Source: Eutreptiella sp. 'Long Island Sound 2002' (lineage: Eukaryota > Euglenozoa > Euglenophyceae > Eutreptiales > Eutreptiaceae). From it: DNA of 64,000 nt. Of this stretch, positions 49,688 to 61,814 are shown in pieces. The notes beneath the pieces are model-generated. The model did not search any database. It was not told where the DNA came from and saw only the letters and a program-made list of their open reading frames with translations. Every line of letters starts with the position of its first letter. The stretch's first letter is position 1. Made by a program: the position numbers and the translations under genes. Location: assembly GCA_964036045.1 (NCBI GenBank), contig OZ038378.1, positions 148,223,596 through 148,287,595 of the forward strand. Reading direction: 5' to 3'.

Positions 49688-50571
49688 GGAAATTCTCGGA
49701 TAATTCTCGGAAAATTCTCAGAAAATTCTCGGAAAATTCTCGGAAAATTCTCAGAAAATTCTCGGAAAATTCTCGGAAAATTCTCAGAAAATTCTCGGAA
49801 AATTCTCGGAAAATTCTCGGAAAATTCTCGGAAAATTCTCAGAAAATTCTCGGAAAATTTCCGGAAAATTCTCGGAAAATTCTCGGAAAATTCTCGGAAA
49901 ATTCTCGGAAAATTCTCAGAAAATTCTCGGAAATTCTCGGATAATTCTCGGAAAATTCTCAGAAAATTCTCGGAAAATTTTCGGAAAATTCTCGGAAAAT
50001 TCCCGGAAAATTCTCGGAAAATTCTCGGAAAATTCTCGGAAAATTCTCGGAAAATTCTCGGAAAATTCTCGGAAAATTCTCGGAAAATTCTCGGAAAATT
50101 CTCGGAAAATTCTCGGAAAATTCTGGGAAAAATCTCGGAAAATTCTCGGAAAATTCTCGGAAAATTCTCGGAAAATTCTCGGAAAATTCTCGGAAAATTG
50201 ACGGAAAATTCTCGGAAAATTCTCGGAAAATTCTCGGAAAATTCTCCGAAAATTCTCGGAAAATTCTCGGAAAATTCCCGGAAAATTCTCGGAAAATTCT
50301 CGGAAAATTCTCGGAAAATTCTCGGAAAATTCTCGGAAAGTTCTCGGAAAATTCTCGGAAAATTCTCGGAAAATTCTCGGAAAATTCTCGGAAAATTCTC
50401 GGAAAATTCCCGGAAAATTCTCGGAAAATTCTCGGAAAATACTCGGAAAATTCTCGGAAACTTCTCGGAAAATTCTCGGAAAATTCTCGGAAAATTCTCG
50501 GAAAATTCTCGGAAAAATCTCGGAAAATTCTCGGAAAATTCTCGGAAAATTCTCGGAAAATTCTCGGAAAA
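49688..50571. repeat. Paired-slip segment, copy 1
   Basis: S1 slips at 49688 and 49929 are 241 bp apart, with a TTTCCGG monomer between them. They are followed by D at 50198 and D at 50572. The same arrangement starts at 53129. The segment is 884 bp. Confidence 0.78.
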
Positions 50572-52463
50572 TTGACGGAAAATTCTCGGAAAATTCTCGG
50601 AAAATTCTCGGAAAATTCTCGGAAAATTCTCGGAAAATTCTCGGAAAATTCTCAGAAAATTCTCGGAAAATTCTCGGAAAATTCTCGGAAAATTCTCAGA
50701 AAATTCTCGGAAAATTCTCGGAAAATTCTCGGAAAAATCTCGGAAAATTCTCGGAAAATTCTCGGAAAATTCCCGGAAAATTCTCGGAAAATTCTCGGAA
50801 AATTCTCGGAAAATTCTCGGAAAATTCTCGGAAAATTCGCGGAAAATTCTCGGAAAATTCTGGGAAAATTCTCGGAAAATTCTCGGAAAATTCTCGGAAA
50901 AGTCTCGGAAAATTCTCGGAAAATTCTCAGAAAATTCTCGGAAAATTCTCGGAAAATTCTCGGAAAATTCTCGGAAAATTCTTGGAAAATTCTCGGAAAA
51001 TTCTCGGAAAATTCACGGAAAATTCTCGGAAAATTCTCGGAAAATTCTCGGAAAATTCTCGGAAAATTCTCGGAAAATTCTCGGAAAATTCTCGGAAAAT
51101 TCGCGGAAAATTCTCGGAAAATTCTCGGAAAATTCTCGGAAAATTCTCGGAAAATTCTCGGAAAATTCTCGGAAAATTCTCGGAAAATTCTCGGAAAATT
51201 CTCGGAAAATTCTCGGAAAAGTCTCGGAAAATTCTCGGAAAATTCCCAGAAAATTCTCGGAAAATTCTCGGAAAATTCTCGGAAAATTCTCGGAAAATTC
51301 TTGGAAAATTCTCGGAAAATTCTCGGAAAATTCTCGGAAAATTCTCGGAAAATTCTCGGAAAATTCTCGGAAAATTCTCGGAAAATTCTCGGAAAATTCT
51401 CGGAAAATTTTCGGAAAATTCTCGGAAAATTCTCGGAAAATTCTCGGAAAATTCTCGGAAGATTCTCGGAAAAATCTCGGAAAATTCTCGGAAAATTCTC
51501 GGAGAATTCTCGGAAAATTCTCGGAAAATTGACGGAAAATTCTCGGGAAATTCTCGGAAAATTCTCGGAAAATTCTCGGAAAATTCTCGGAAAATTCTCG
51601 GAAAATTCTCAGAAAATTCTCGGAAAATTCTCGGAAAATTCTCGGAAAATTCTCAGAAAATTCTCGGAAAATTCTCGGAAAATTCTCGGAAAAATCTCGG
51701 AAAATTCTCGGAAAATTCTCGGAAAATTCCCGGAAAATTCTCGGAAAATTCTCGGAAAATTCTCGGAAAATTCTCGGAAAATTCTCGGAAAATTCTCGGA
51801 AAATTCTCGGAAAATTCTCGGAAAATTCTCGGAAAATTCTCGGAAAATTCTCGGAAAAGTCTCGGAAAATTCTCGGAAAATTCTCAGAAAATTCTCGGAA
51901 AATTCTCGGAAAATTCTCGGAAAATTCTCGGAAAATTCTTGGAAAATTCTCGGAAAATTCTCGGAAAATTCTCGGAAAATTCTCGGAACATTCTCGGAAA
52001 ATTCTCGGAAAATTCTCGGAAAATTCTCGGAAAATTCTCGGAAAATTCTCAGAAAATTCTCGGAAAATTCTCAGAAAATTCTCGGAAAATTTCCGGAAAA
52101 TTCTCGGAAAATTCTCGGAAAATTCTCGGAAAATTCTCGGAAAATTCTCGGAAAATTCTCAGAAAATTCTCGGAAAATTCTCGGAAAATTCTCCGAAAAT
52201 TCTCGGAAAATTCTCGGAAAATTCTCGGAAAATTCTCGGAAAATTCTCGGAAAATTCTCGGAAAATTCTCGGAAAATTCTCGGAAAATTCTCGGAAAATT
52301 CTCGGAAAATTCTCAGAAAATTCTCGGAAAATTCCCGGAAAATCCTCGGAAAATTCTCGGAAAGTTCTCGGAAAATTCTCATAAAATTCTCGGAAAATTC
52401 TCGGAAAATTCTCAGAAAATTCTCGGAAAATTCTCGGAAAATTCTCGGAAAATTCTCGGAAAA
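50572..52463. repeat. 957/935-bp tandem duplication
   Basis: D sites at 50572, 51529 and 52464 bound two copies of 957 and 935 bp. Internal markers are offset by exactly 957: AAAAGTCTC (AGT at 50901 and 51858) and CTTGG (50981 and 51938), along with GGAAAAATCTC and CCCGG. The second copy then diverges, gaining GGAACATTC and TTTCCGG monomers. AAAAGTCTC also links this part to 26.9-28.5 kb. Confidence 0.82.
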
Positions 52464-53128
52464 TTGACGGAAAATTCTCGGAAAATTCTCGGAAAATTCT
52501 CGGAAAATTCTCGGAAAATTCTCGGAAAATTCTCGGAAAATTCTCGGCAAATTCTCGGAAAATTCTCGGAAAATTCTCGGAAAATTCTCGGAAAATTCTC
52601 AGAAAATTCTCGGAAAATTCTCGGCAAATTCTCGGAAAAATCTCGGAAAATTCTCGGAAAATTCTCGGAAAATTCTCGGAAAATTCTCGGAAAATTCTCG
52701 GAAAATTCTCGGAAAATTCTCGGAAAATTCTCAGAAAATTCTCAGAAAATTCTCGGAAAATTCTCGGAAAATTCTCGGAAAATTCTCGGAAAATTGACGG
52801 AAAATTCTCGGAAAATTCTCGGAAAATTCTCGGAAAATTCTCGGAAAATTCTCGGAAAATTCTCGGAAAATTCTCGGAAAATTCTCGGAAAATTCTCGGA
52901 AAAATCTCGGAAAATTCTCGGAAAATTCTCGGAAAATTCTCAGAAAATTCTCGGAAAATTCTCGGAAAATTCTCGGAAAATTCTCGGAAAATTCTCGGAA
53001 AATTCTCGGAAAATTCTCGGAAAATTCTCGGAAAATTCTCAGAAAATTCTCGGAAAATTCTCGGAAAATTCTCGGAAAATTCTCGGAAAATTCTCGGAAA
53101 ATTCTCGGAAAATTCTCAGAAAATTCTC

Positions 53129-54067
53129 GGAAATTCTCGGATAATTCTCGGAAAATTCTCAGAAAATTCTCGGAAAATTCTCGGAAAATTCTCAGAAAAT
53201 TCTCGGAAAATTCTCGGAAAATTCTCGGAAAATTCTCGGAAAACTCTCGGAAAATTCTCGGAAAATTCTCGGAAAATTCTCAGAAAATTCTCGGAAAATT
53301 TCCGGAAAATTCTCGGAAAATTCTCGGAAAATTCTCGGAAAATTCTCGGAAAATTCTCAGAAAATTCTCGGAAATTCTCGGATAATTCTCGGAAAATTCT
53401 CAGAAAATTCTCGGAAAATTCTCGGAAAATTCTCGGAAAATTCCCGGAAAATTCTCGGAAAATTCTCGGAAAATTCTCGGAAAATTCTCGGAAAATTCTC
53501 GGAAAATTCTCGGAAAATTCTCGGAAAATTCTCGGAAAATTCTCGGAAAATTCGCGGAAAATTCTCGGAAAATTCTCGGAAAAATCTCAGAAAATTCTCG
53601 GAAAATTCTCGGAAAATTCTCGGAAAATTCTCGGAAAATTCTCGGAAAATTGACGGAAAATTCTCGGAAAATTCTCGGAAAATTCTCGGAAAATTCTCGG
53701 AAAATTCTCGGAAAATTCTCGGAAAATTCCCGGAAAATTCTCGGAAAATTCTCGGAAAATTCTCGGAAAATTCTCGGAAAATTCTCGGAAAGTTCTCGGA
53801 AAATTCTCGGAAAATTCTCGGAAAATTCTCGGAAAATTCTCGGAAAATACTCGGAAAATTCCCGGAAAATGCTCGGAAAATTCTCGGAAAATTCTCGGAA
53901 AATTCTCGGAAAATTCTCGGAAAATACTCGGAAAATTCTCGGAAAATTCTCGGAAAATTCTCGGAAAATTCTCGGAAAATTCTCGGAAAATTCTCGGAAA
54001 ATTCTCGGAAAAATCTCGGAAAATTCTCGGAAAATTCTCGGAAAATTCTCGGAAAATTCTCGGAAAA
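53129..54067. repeat. Paired-slip segment, copy 2
   Basis: S1 slips at 53129 and 53370, again 241 bp apart, with D at 53650 and D at 54068. The offset from copy 1 is 3441 at the slips and 3452 at the first D. The segment is 939 bp, five monomers longer than copy 1. It has AAAATACTC and AAAATGCTC monomers near 53845-53930 and one TTCGCGG near 53553. Confidence 0.78.
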
Positions 54068-57000
54068 TTGACGGAAAATTCTCGGAAAATTCTCGGAAAA
54101 TTCTCGGAAAATTCTCGGAAAATTCTCGGAAAATTCTCGGAAAATTCTCGGAAAATTCTCAGAAAATTCTCGGAAAATTCTCGGAAAATTCTCGGAAAAT
54201 TCTGGGAAAATTCTCAGAAAATTCTCGGAAAATTCTCGGAAAATTCTCGGAAAATTCTCGGAAAATTCTCGGAAAATTCTCGGAAAATTCTCGGAAAATT
54301 CTCGGAAAATTGTCGGAAAATTCTCGGAAAATTCTCGGAAAATTCTCGGAAAATTCTCGGCAAATTCTCGGAAAATTCCCGGAAAATTCGCGGAAAATTC
54401 TCAGAAAATTCTCGGAAATTCTCGGATAATTCTCGGAAAATTCTCAGAAAATTCTCGGAAAATTCTCGGAAAATTCTCAGAAAATTCTCGGAAAATTCTC
54501 GGCAAATTCTCGGAAAATTCTCGGAAAATTCTCGGAAAATTCTCGGAAAATTCTCGGAAAATTCTCGGAAAATTCTCGGAAAATTCTCGGAAAATTCTCG
54601 GAAAATTCTCAGAAAATTCTCGGAAAATTCCCGGAAAATTCTCGGAAAATTCTCGGAAAATTCTCGGAAAATTCTCGGAAAATTCTCGGAATATTCTCGG
54701 AAAATTCTCGGAAAATTCTCGGAAAATTCTCGGAAAATTCTCGGAAAATTCTCGGAAAATTCTCGGAAAATTCTCGGAAAATTGACGGAAAATTCTCGGA
54801 AAATTCTCGGAAAATTCTCGGAAAATTCTCGGAAAATTCTCGGCAAATTCTCGGAAAATTCTCGGAAAATTCTCGGAAAATTCTCGGAAAATTCTCGGAA
54901 AAATCTCGGAAAATTCTCGGAAAATTCTCGGAAAATTCTCAGAAAATTCTCGGAAAATTCTCGGAAAATTCTCGGAAAATTCTCGGAAAATTCTCGGAAA
55001 ATTCTCGGAAAATTCTCGGAAAATTCTCGGAAAATTCTCAGAAAATTCACGGAAAATTCTCGGAAAATTCTCGGAAAATTCTCGGAAAATTCTCGGAAAA
55101 TTCTCGGAAAATTCTCGGAAAATTCTCGGAAAATTGTCGGAAAATTCTCGGAAAATTCTCGGAAAATTCTCGGAAAATTCTCGGCAAATTCTCGGAAAAT
55201 TCTCGGAAAATTCTCGGAAAATTCTCAGAAAATTCTCGGAAATTCCCGGATAATTCTCGGAAAATTCTCAGAAAATTCTCGGAAAATTCTCGGAAAATTC
55301 TCAGAAAATTCTCGGAAAATTCTCGGAAAATTCTCCGAAAATTCTCGGAAAATTCTCGGAAAATTCTCGGAAAATTCTCGGAAAATTCTCGGAAAATTCT
55401 CGGAAAATTCTCGGAAAATTCTCGGAAAATTCTCGGAAAATTCTCGGAAAATTCTCAGAAAATTCTCGGAAAATTCCCGGAATATTCTCGGAAAATTCTC
55501 GGAAAATTCTCGGAAAATTCTCGGAAAATTCTCGGAAAATTCTCGGAAAATTCTCGGAAAATTGTCGGAAAATTCTCGGAAAATTCTCGGAAAATTCTCG
55601 GAAAATTCTCGGAAAATTCTCGGAAAATTGACGGAAAATTCTCGGAAAATTCTCGGAAAATTCTCGGAAAATTCTCGGAAAATTCTCGGAAAATTCTCGG
55701 CAAATTCTCGGAAAATTCTCGGAAAATTCTCGCAAAATTCTCGGAAAATTCTCGGAAAAATCTCGGAAAATTCTCGGAAAATTCTCGGAAAATTCTCAGA
55801 AAATTCTCGGAAAATTCTCGGAAAATTCTCGGAAAATTCTCGGAAAATTCTCGGAAAATTCTCGGAAAAATCTCGGAAAATTCTCGGAAAATTCTCAGAA
55901 AGTTCTCGGAAAATTCTCGGAAAATTCTCGGAAAATTCTCGGAAAATTCTCGGAAAATTCTCGGAAAATTCTCAGAAAATTCTCGGAAATTCTCGGATAA
56001 TTCTCGGAAAATTCTCAGAAAATTCTCGGAAAATTCTCGGAAAATTCTCAGAAAATTCTCGGAAAATTCTCGGAAAATTCTCGGAAAATTCTCGGAAAAT
56101 TCTCGGAAAATACTCGGAAAATTCTCGGAAAATTCTCGGAAAATTCTCAGAAAATTCTCGGAAAATTTCCGGAAAATTCTCGGAAAATTCTCGGAAAATT
56201 CTCGGAAAATTCTCGGAAAATTCTCGGAAAATTCTCGGAAAATTCTCGGAAAATTCTCGGAAAATTCTCGGAAAATTCTCGGAAAATTCTCGGAAAATTC
56301 TCAGAAAATTCTCGGAAATTCTCGGATAATTCTCGGAAAATTCTCAGAAAATTCTCTGAAAATTCTCGGAAAATTCTCAGAAAATTCTCGGAAAATTCTC
56401 GGAAAATTCTCCGAAAATTCTCGGAAAATTCTCGGAAAATTCTCGGAAAATTCTCGGAAAATTCTCGGAAAATTCTCGGAAAATTCTCAGTAAATTCTCG
56501 GAAAATTCTCAGAAAGTTCTCGGAAAATTCCCGGAAAATTCTCGGAAAATTCTCGGAAAATTCTCGGAAAATTCTCGGAAAATTCTCGGAAAATTCTCGG
56601 AAAATTCTCGGAAAATTCTCGGAAAATTCTCGGAAAATTCTCGGAAAATTGACGGAAAATTCTCGGAAAATTCTCGGAAAATTCTCGGAAAATTCTCGGA
56701 AAATTCTCGGAAAATTCTCGACAAATTCTCGGAAAATTCTCGGAAAATTCTCGGAAAATTCTCGGAAAATTCTCGAAAAATTCTCGGCAAATTCTCGGAA
56801 AATTCTCGGAAAATTCTCGGAAAATTCTCGGAAAATTCTCGGAAAAATCTCGGAAAATTCTCGGAAAATTCTCGGAAAATTCTCAGAAAATTCTCGGAAA
56901 ATTCTCGGAAAAATCGGAAAATTCTCGGAAAATTCTCGGAAAATTCTCCGAAAATTCACGGAAAATTCTCGGAAAATTCTCGGAAAATTCTCAGAAAATT

Positions 57001-57405
57001 CTCGGAAAATTCTCGGAAAATTCTCAAAAAATTCCCGGAAAATTCTCAGAAAATTCTCGGAAAATTCTCAGAAAATTCTCGGAAATTCTCGGATAATTCT
57101 CGGAAAATTCTCAGAAAATTCTCGGAAAATTCTCGGAAAATTCTCAGAAAATTCTCGGAAAATTCTCGGAAAATTCTCGGAAAATTCTCGGAAAATTCTC
57201 GGAAAATTCTCGGAAAATTCTCGGATAATTCTCAGAAAATTCTCGGAAAATTTCCGGAAAATTCTCGGAAAATTCTCGGAAAATTCTCGGAAAATTCTCG
57301 GAAAATTCTCGGAAAATTCTCGGAAAATTCTCGGAAAAATTCTCGGAAAATTCTCAGAAAATTCTCGGAAAATTCTCGGAAAATTCTCGGAAAATTCTCG
57401 GAAAA
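54068..57405. repeat. Slip-rich right-family segment with a 9-bp monomer
   Basis: S1 slips at 54414, 55238 (followed by CCCGGATAATTC), 55985, 56314 and 57081. The intervals are 75x11-1, 68x11-1, 30x11-1 and 70x11-3. The extra two bases in the last interval are lost at a single 9-bp monomer, GGAAAAATC, at about 56909. A 12-bp monomer near 57332 restores one base. GGCAAATTC, TCCGAAAATTC and GGAATATTC monomers match the vocabulary of the 40-48 kb repeats, but no regular large period was clear to me. Confidence 0.7.
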
Positions 57406-59341
57406 TTGACGGAAAATTCTCGGAAAATTCTCGGAAAATTCTCGGAAAATTCTCGGAAAATTCTCGGAAAATTCCCGGAAAATTCTCGGAAAATTCTCGG
57501 AAAATTCTCGGAAAATTCTCGGAAAATTCTCGGAAAGTTCTCGGAAAATTCTCGGAAAATTCTCGGAAAATTCTCGGAAAATTCTCGGAAAATTCTCGGA
57601 AAATTCTCAGAAAATTCTCCGAAAATTCTCGGAAAATTCTCGGAAAATTCTCGGAAAATTGTCGGAAAATTCTCGGAAAATTCTCGGAAAATTCTCGGAA
57701 AATTCTCAGAAAATTCTCGGAAAATTCCCGGAAAATTCTCGGAAAATTCTCGGAAAATTCTCGGAAAATTCTCGGAAAATTCTCGGAAAATTCTCGGAAA
57801 ATTCTCGGAAAATTCTCGGAAAATTCTCGGAAAATTCTCGGAAAATTCTCGGAAAATTCTCGGAAAATTCTCGGAAAATTGACGGAAAATTCTCGGAAAA
57901 TTCTCGGAAAATTCTCGGAAAATTCTCGGAAAATTCTTGGAAAATTCTCGGAAAATTCTCGGAAAATTCACGGAAAATTCTTGGAAAATTCTCGGAAAAT
58001 TCTCGGAAAATTCTCGGAAAATTGACGGAAAACTCTCAGAAAAATCTCGGAAAATTCTCGGAAGATTCTCGGAAAATTCTCGGAAAATTCTCGGAAAATT
58101 CTCGGAAAATTCTCGGAAAATTCTCGGAAAATTCTCGGAAAATTCTCGGAAAATTCTCAGAAAATTCTCGGAAAATTCTCGGAAAATTCTCGGAAAATTC
58201 TCTCAAAATTCCCGGAAAATTCTCGGAAAATTCTCGGAAAATTCTCGGAAAATTCTCGGATTTTTCTCGGAAAATTCTCGGAAAATTCTCGGAAAATTCT
58301 CGGAAAATTCTCGGAAAATTCTCGGAAAATTCTCGGAAAATTCCCGGAAAATTCTCGGAAAATTCTCGGAAAATTTTCGGAAAATTCTCGGAAAATTCTC
58401 GGAAAATTCTCGGAAAATTCTCGGAAAATTCTTGGAAAATTCTCGGAAAACTCTCGGAAAATTCTCAGAAAATTCTCAGAAAATTCTCGGAAAATTCTCG
58501 GAAAATTCTCGGAAAATTCTCGGAAAATTCTCGGAAAATTCTCGGAAAGTTCTCGGAAAATTCTCGGAAAATTCTCGGAAAATTCTCGGAAAATTCTCGG
58601 AAAATTCTCGGAAAATTCTCGGAAAAATCTCGGAAAATTCTCGGAAAATTCTCGGAAAATTCTCGGAAAATTGACGGAAAATTCTCGGAAAATTCTCGAA
58701 AAATTCTCGGAAAATTCTCGGAAAATTCTCGGAAAATTCTCGGAAAATTCCCGGAAAATTCTCGGAAAACTCTCGGAAAATTCTCGGAAAATTCTCGGAA
58801 AATTCTCGGAAAGTTCTCGGAAAATTCTCGGAAAATTCTCGGAAAATTCTCGGAAAATTCTCGGAAAATTCTCGGAAAAATCTGGGAAAATTCTCGGAAA
58901 ATTCTCGGAAAATTTTCGGAAAATTCTCGGAAAATTCTCGGAAAATTCTCGGAAAATTCTCGGAAAATTCTCGGAAAATTCTCAGAAAATTCTCGGAAAA
59001 ATCTGGGAAAATTCTCAGAAAATTCTCGGAAAATTCTCGGAAAATTCTCGGAAAATTGACGGAAAATTCTCGGAAAATTCTCGGAAAATTCTCGGAAAAT
59101 TCTCGGAAAATTCTCGGAAAATTCTCGGAAAATTCTCGGAAAATTCTCGGAAAATTCTCGGAAAATTCTCGGAAAATTCTCAGAAAATTCTCGGAAAATT
59201 CTCGGAAAATTCTCGGAAAATTCTCGGAAAATTCTCGGAAAATTCTCGGAAAATTCTCGGAAAATTCTCGGAAAATTCTCGGAAAATTCTCAGAAAATTC
59301 TCGGAAAATTCTCGGAAAATTCTCGGAAAATTCTCGGAAAA
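57406..59341. repeat. Right-end higher-order repeat, copy 1
   Basis: D at 57406, TTGTCGG near 57660, D at 57879, CTTGG, TTCACGG, then D at 58022 followed by AAAACTCTC. The D pair 57879 and 58022 (143 bp apart) recurs at 59826 and 59969, an offset of 1947 (177 monomers). The copy carries GGATTTTTCTC at 58258, a triple A-to-T change, and TTTTCGG near 58377. Confidence 0.72.
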
Positions 59342-61814
59342 TTGACGGAAAATTCTCGGAAAATTCTCGGAAAATTCTCGGAAAATTCTCGGAAAATTCT
59401 CGGAAAATTCCCGGAAAAATCTCGGAAAATTCTCGGAAAATTCTCGGAAAATTCTCGGAAAATTCTCGGAAAGTTCTCGGAAAATTCTCGGAAAATTCTC
59501 GGAAAATTCTCGGAAAATTCTCGGAAAAATCTCGGAAAATTCTCGGAAAATTCTCAGAAAATTCTCGGAAAATTCTCGGAAAATTCTCGGAAAATTCTCG
59601 GAAAATTGTCGGAAAATTCTCGGAAAATTCTCGGAAAATTCTCGGAAAATTCTCAGAAAATTCTCGGAAAATTCCCGGAAAATTCTCGGAAAATTCTCGG
59701 AAAATTCTCGGAAAATTCTCGGAAAATTCTCGGAAAATTCTCGGAAAATTCTCGGAAAATTCTCGGAAAATTCTCGGAAAATTCTCGGAAAATTCTCGGA
59801 AAATTCTCGGAAAATTCTCGGAAAATTGACGGAAAATTCTCGGAAAATTCTCGGAAAATTCTCGGAAAATTCTCGGAAAATTCTTGGAAAATTCTCGGAA
59901 AATTCTCGGAAAATTCACGGAAAATTCTCGGAAAATTCTCGGAAAATTCTCGGAAAATTCTCGGAAAATTGACGGAAAACTCTCGGAAAATTCTCGGAAA
60001 ATTCTCGGAAAATTCTCGGAAAATTCTCGGAAAATTCTCGGAAAATTCTCGGAAAATTCTCGGAAAATTCTCGGAAAATTCTCGGAAAATTCTCGGAAAA
60101 TTCTCAGAAAATTCTCGGAAAATTCTCGGAAAATTCTCTGAAAATTCCCGGAAAATTCTCCGAAAATTCTCGGAAAATTCTCGGAAAATTCTCGGAAGAT
60201 TCTCGGAAAATTCTCGGAAAATTCTCGGAAAATTCTCGGAAAATTCTCGGAAAATTCTCGGAAAATTCTCGGAAAATTCTCGGAAAATTCCCGGAAAATT
60301 CTCGGAAAATTCTTAGAAAATTTTCGGAAAATTCTCGGAAAATTCTCGGAAAATTCTCGGAAAATTCTCGGAAAATTCTCGGAAAATTCTCGGAAAACTC
60401 TCGGAAAATTCTCACAAAATTCTCAGAAAACTCTCGGAAAATTCTCGGAAAATTCTCGGAAAATTCTCGGAAAATTGACGGAAACTTCTCGGAAAATTCT
60501 CGGAAAATTCTCGGAAAATTCTCGGAAAATTCTCGGAAAGTTCTCGGAAAATTCTCGGAAAATTCTCGGAAAATTCTCGGAAAATTCTCGGAAAATTCTC
60601 GGAAAATTCTCGGAAAAATCTCGGAAAATTCTCGGAATATTCTCGGAAAATTCTCGGAAAATTGACGGAAAATTCTCGGAAAATTCTCGGAAAATTCTCG
60701 GAAAATTCTCGGAAAATTCTCGGAAAATTCTCGGAAAATTCCCGGAAAATTCTCGGAAAATTCTCGGAAAATTCTCGGAAAATTCTCGGAAAATTCTCGG
60801 AAAGTTCTCGGAAAATTCTCGGAAAATTCTCGGAAAATTCTCGGAAAATTCTCGGAAAAATCTCGGAAAAATCTCGGAAAATTCTCGGAAAATTCTCGGA
60901 AAATTTTCGGAAAATTCTCGGAAAATTCTCGGAAAATTCTCGGAAAATTCTCGGAAAATTCTCGGAAAATTCTCAGAAAATTCTCGGAAAAATCTCGGAA
61001 AATTCTCAGAAAATTCTCGGAAAATTCTCGGAAAATTCTCGGAAAATTGACGGAAAATTCTCGGAAAATTCTCGGAAAATTCTCGGAAAATTCTCGGAAA
61101 ATTCTCGGAAAATTCTCGGAAAATTCTCGGAAAATTCTCGGAAAATTCTCGGAAAATTCTCGGAAAATTCTCAGAAAATTCTCGGAAAATTCTCGGAAAA
61201 TTCTCGGAAAATTCTCGGAAAATTCTCGGAAAATTCTCGGGAAATTCTCGGAAAATTCTCGGAAAATTCTCGGAAAATTCTCGGAAAATTCTCGGAAAAT
61301 TCTCGGAAAATTCTCGGAAAATTCTCGGAAAATTCTCGGAAAATTCTCAGAAAATTCTCGGAAATTCTCGGATAATTCTCGGAAAATTCTCAGAAAATTC
61401 TCGGAAAATTCTCGGAAAATTCTCAGAAAATTCTCGGAAAATTCTCGGAAAATTCTCCGAAAATTCTCGGAAAATTCTCGGAAAATTCTCGGAAAATTCT
61501 CGGAAAATTCTCGGGAAATTCTCGGAAAATTCTCGGAAAATTCTCAGAAATTCTCAGATAATTCTGGGAAAATTCCCGGAAAATTCTCGGAAAATTCTCG
61601 GAAAATTCTTGGAAAATTCTCGGAAACTTCTCGGAAAATTCTCGGAAAATTCTCGGAAAATTCTCGGAAAATTCTCGGAAAATTCTCGGAAAACTCTCGG
61701 AAAATTCTCGGAAAATTCTCGGAAAATTCTCGGAAAATTCTCGGAAAATTCTCGGAAAATTCTCAGAAAATTCTCGGAAAATTCTCGGAAAATTCTCGGA
61801 AAATTCTCGGAAAA
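59342..61814. repeat. Right-end higher-order repeat, copy 2 (2473 bp)
   Basis: D at 59342, CCCGGAAAAATC, AAAGTTCTC, TTGTCGG, CTTGG, TTCACGG, D at 59969 with AAAACTCTC, CTCTGAAAATTC, GGAAGATTC. The same order starts at 61815. Its length is 225x11-2, matching the slips at 61360 and 61546. The right third (60475-61545) holds paired GGAAAAATCTC, TTTTCGG and S1. Confidence 0.78.
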
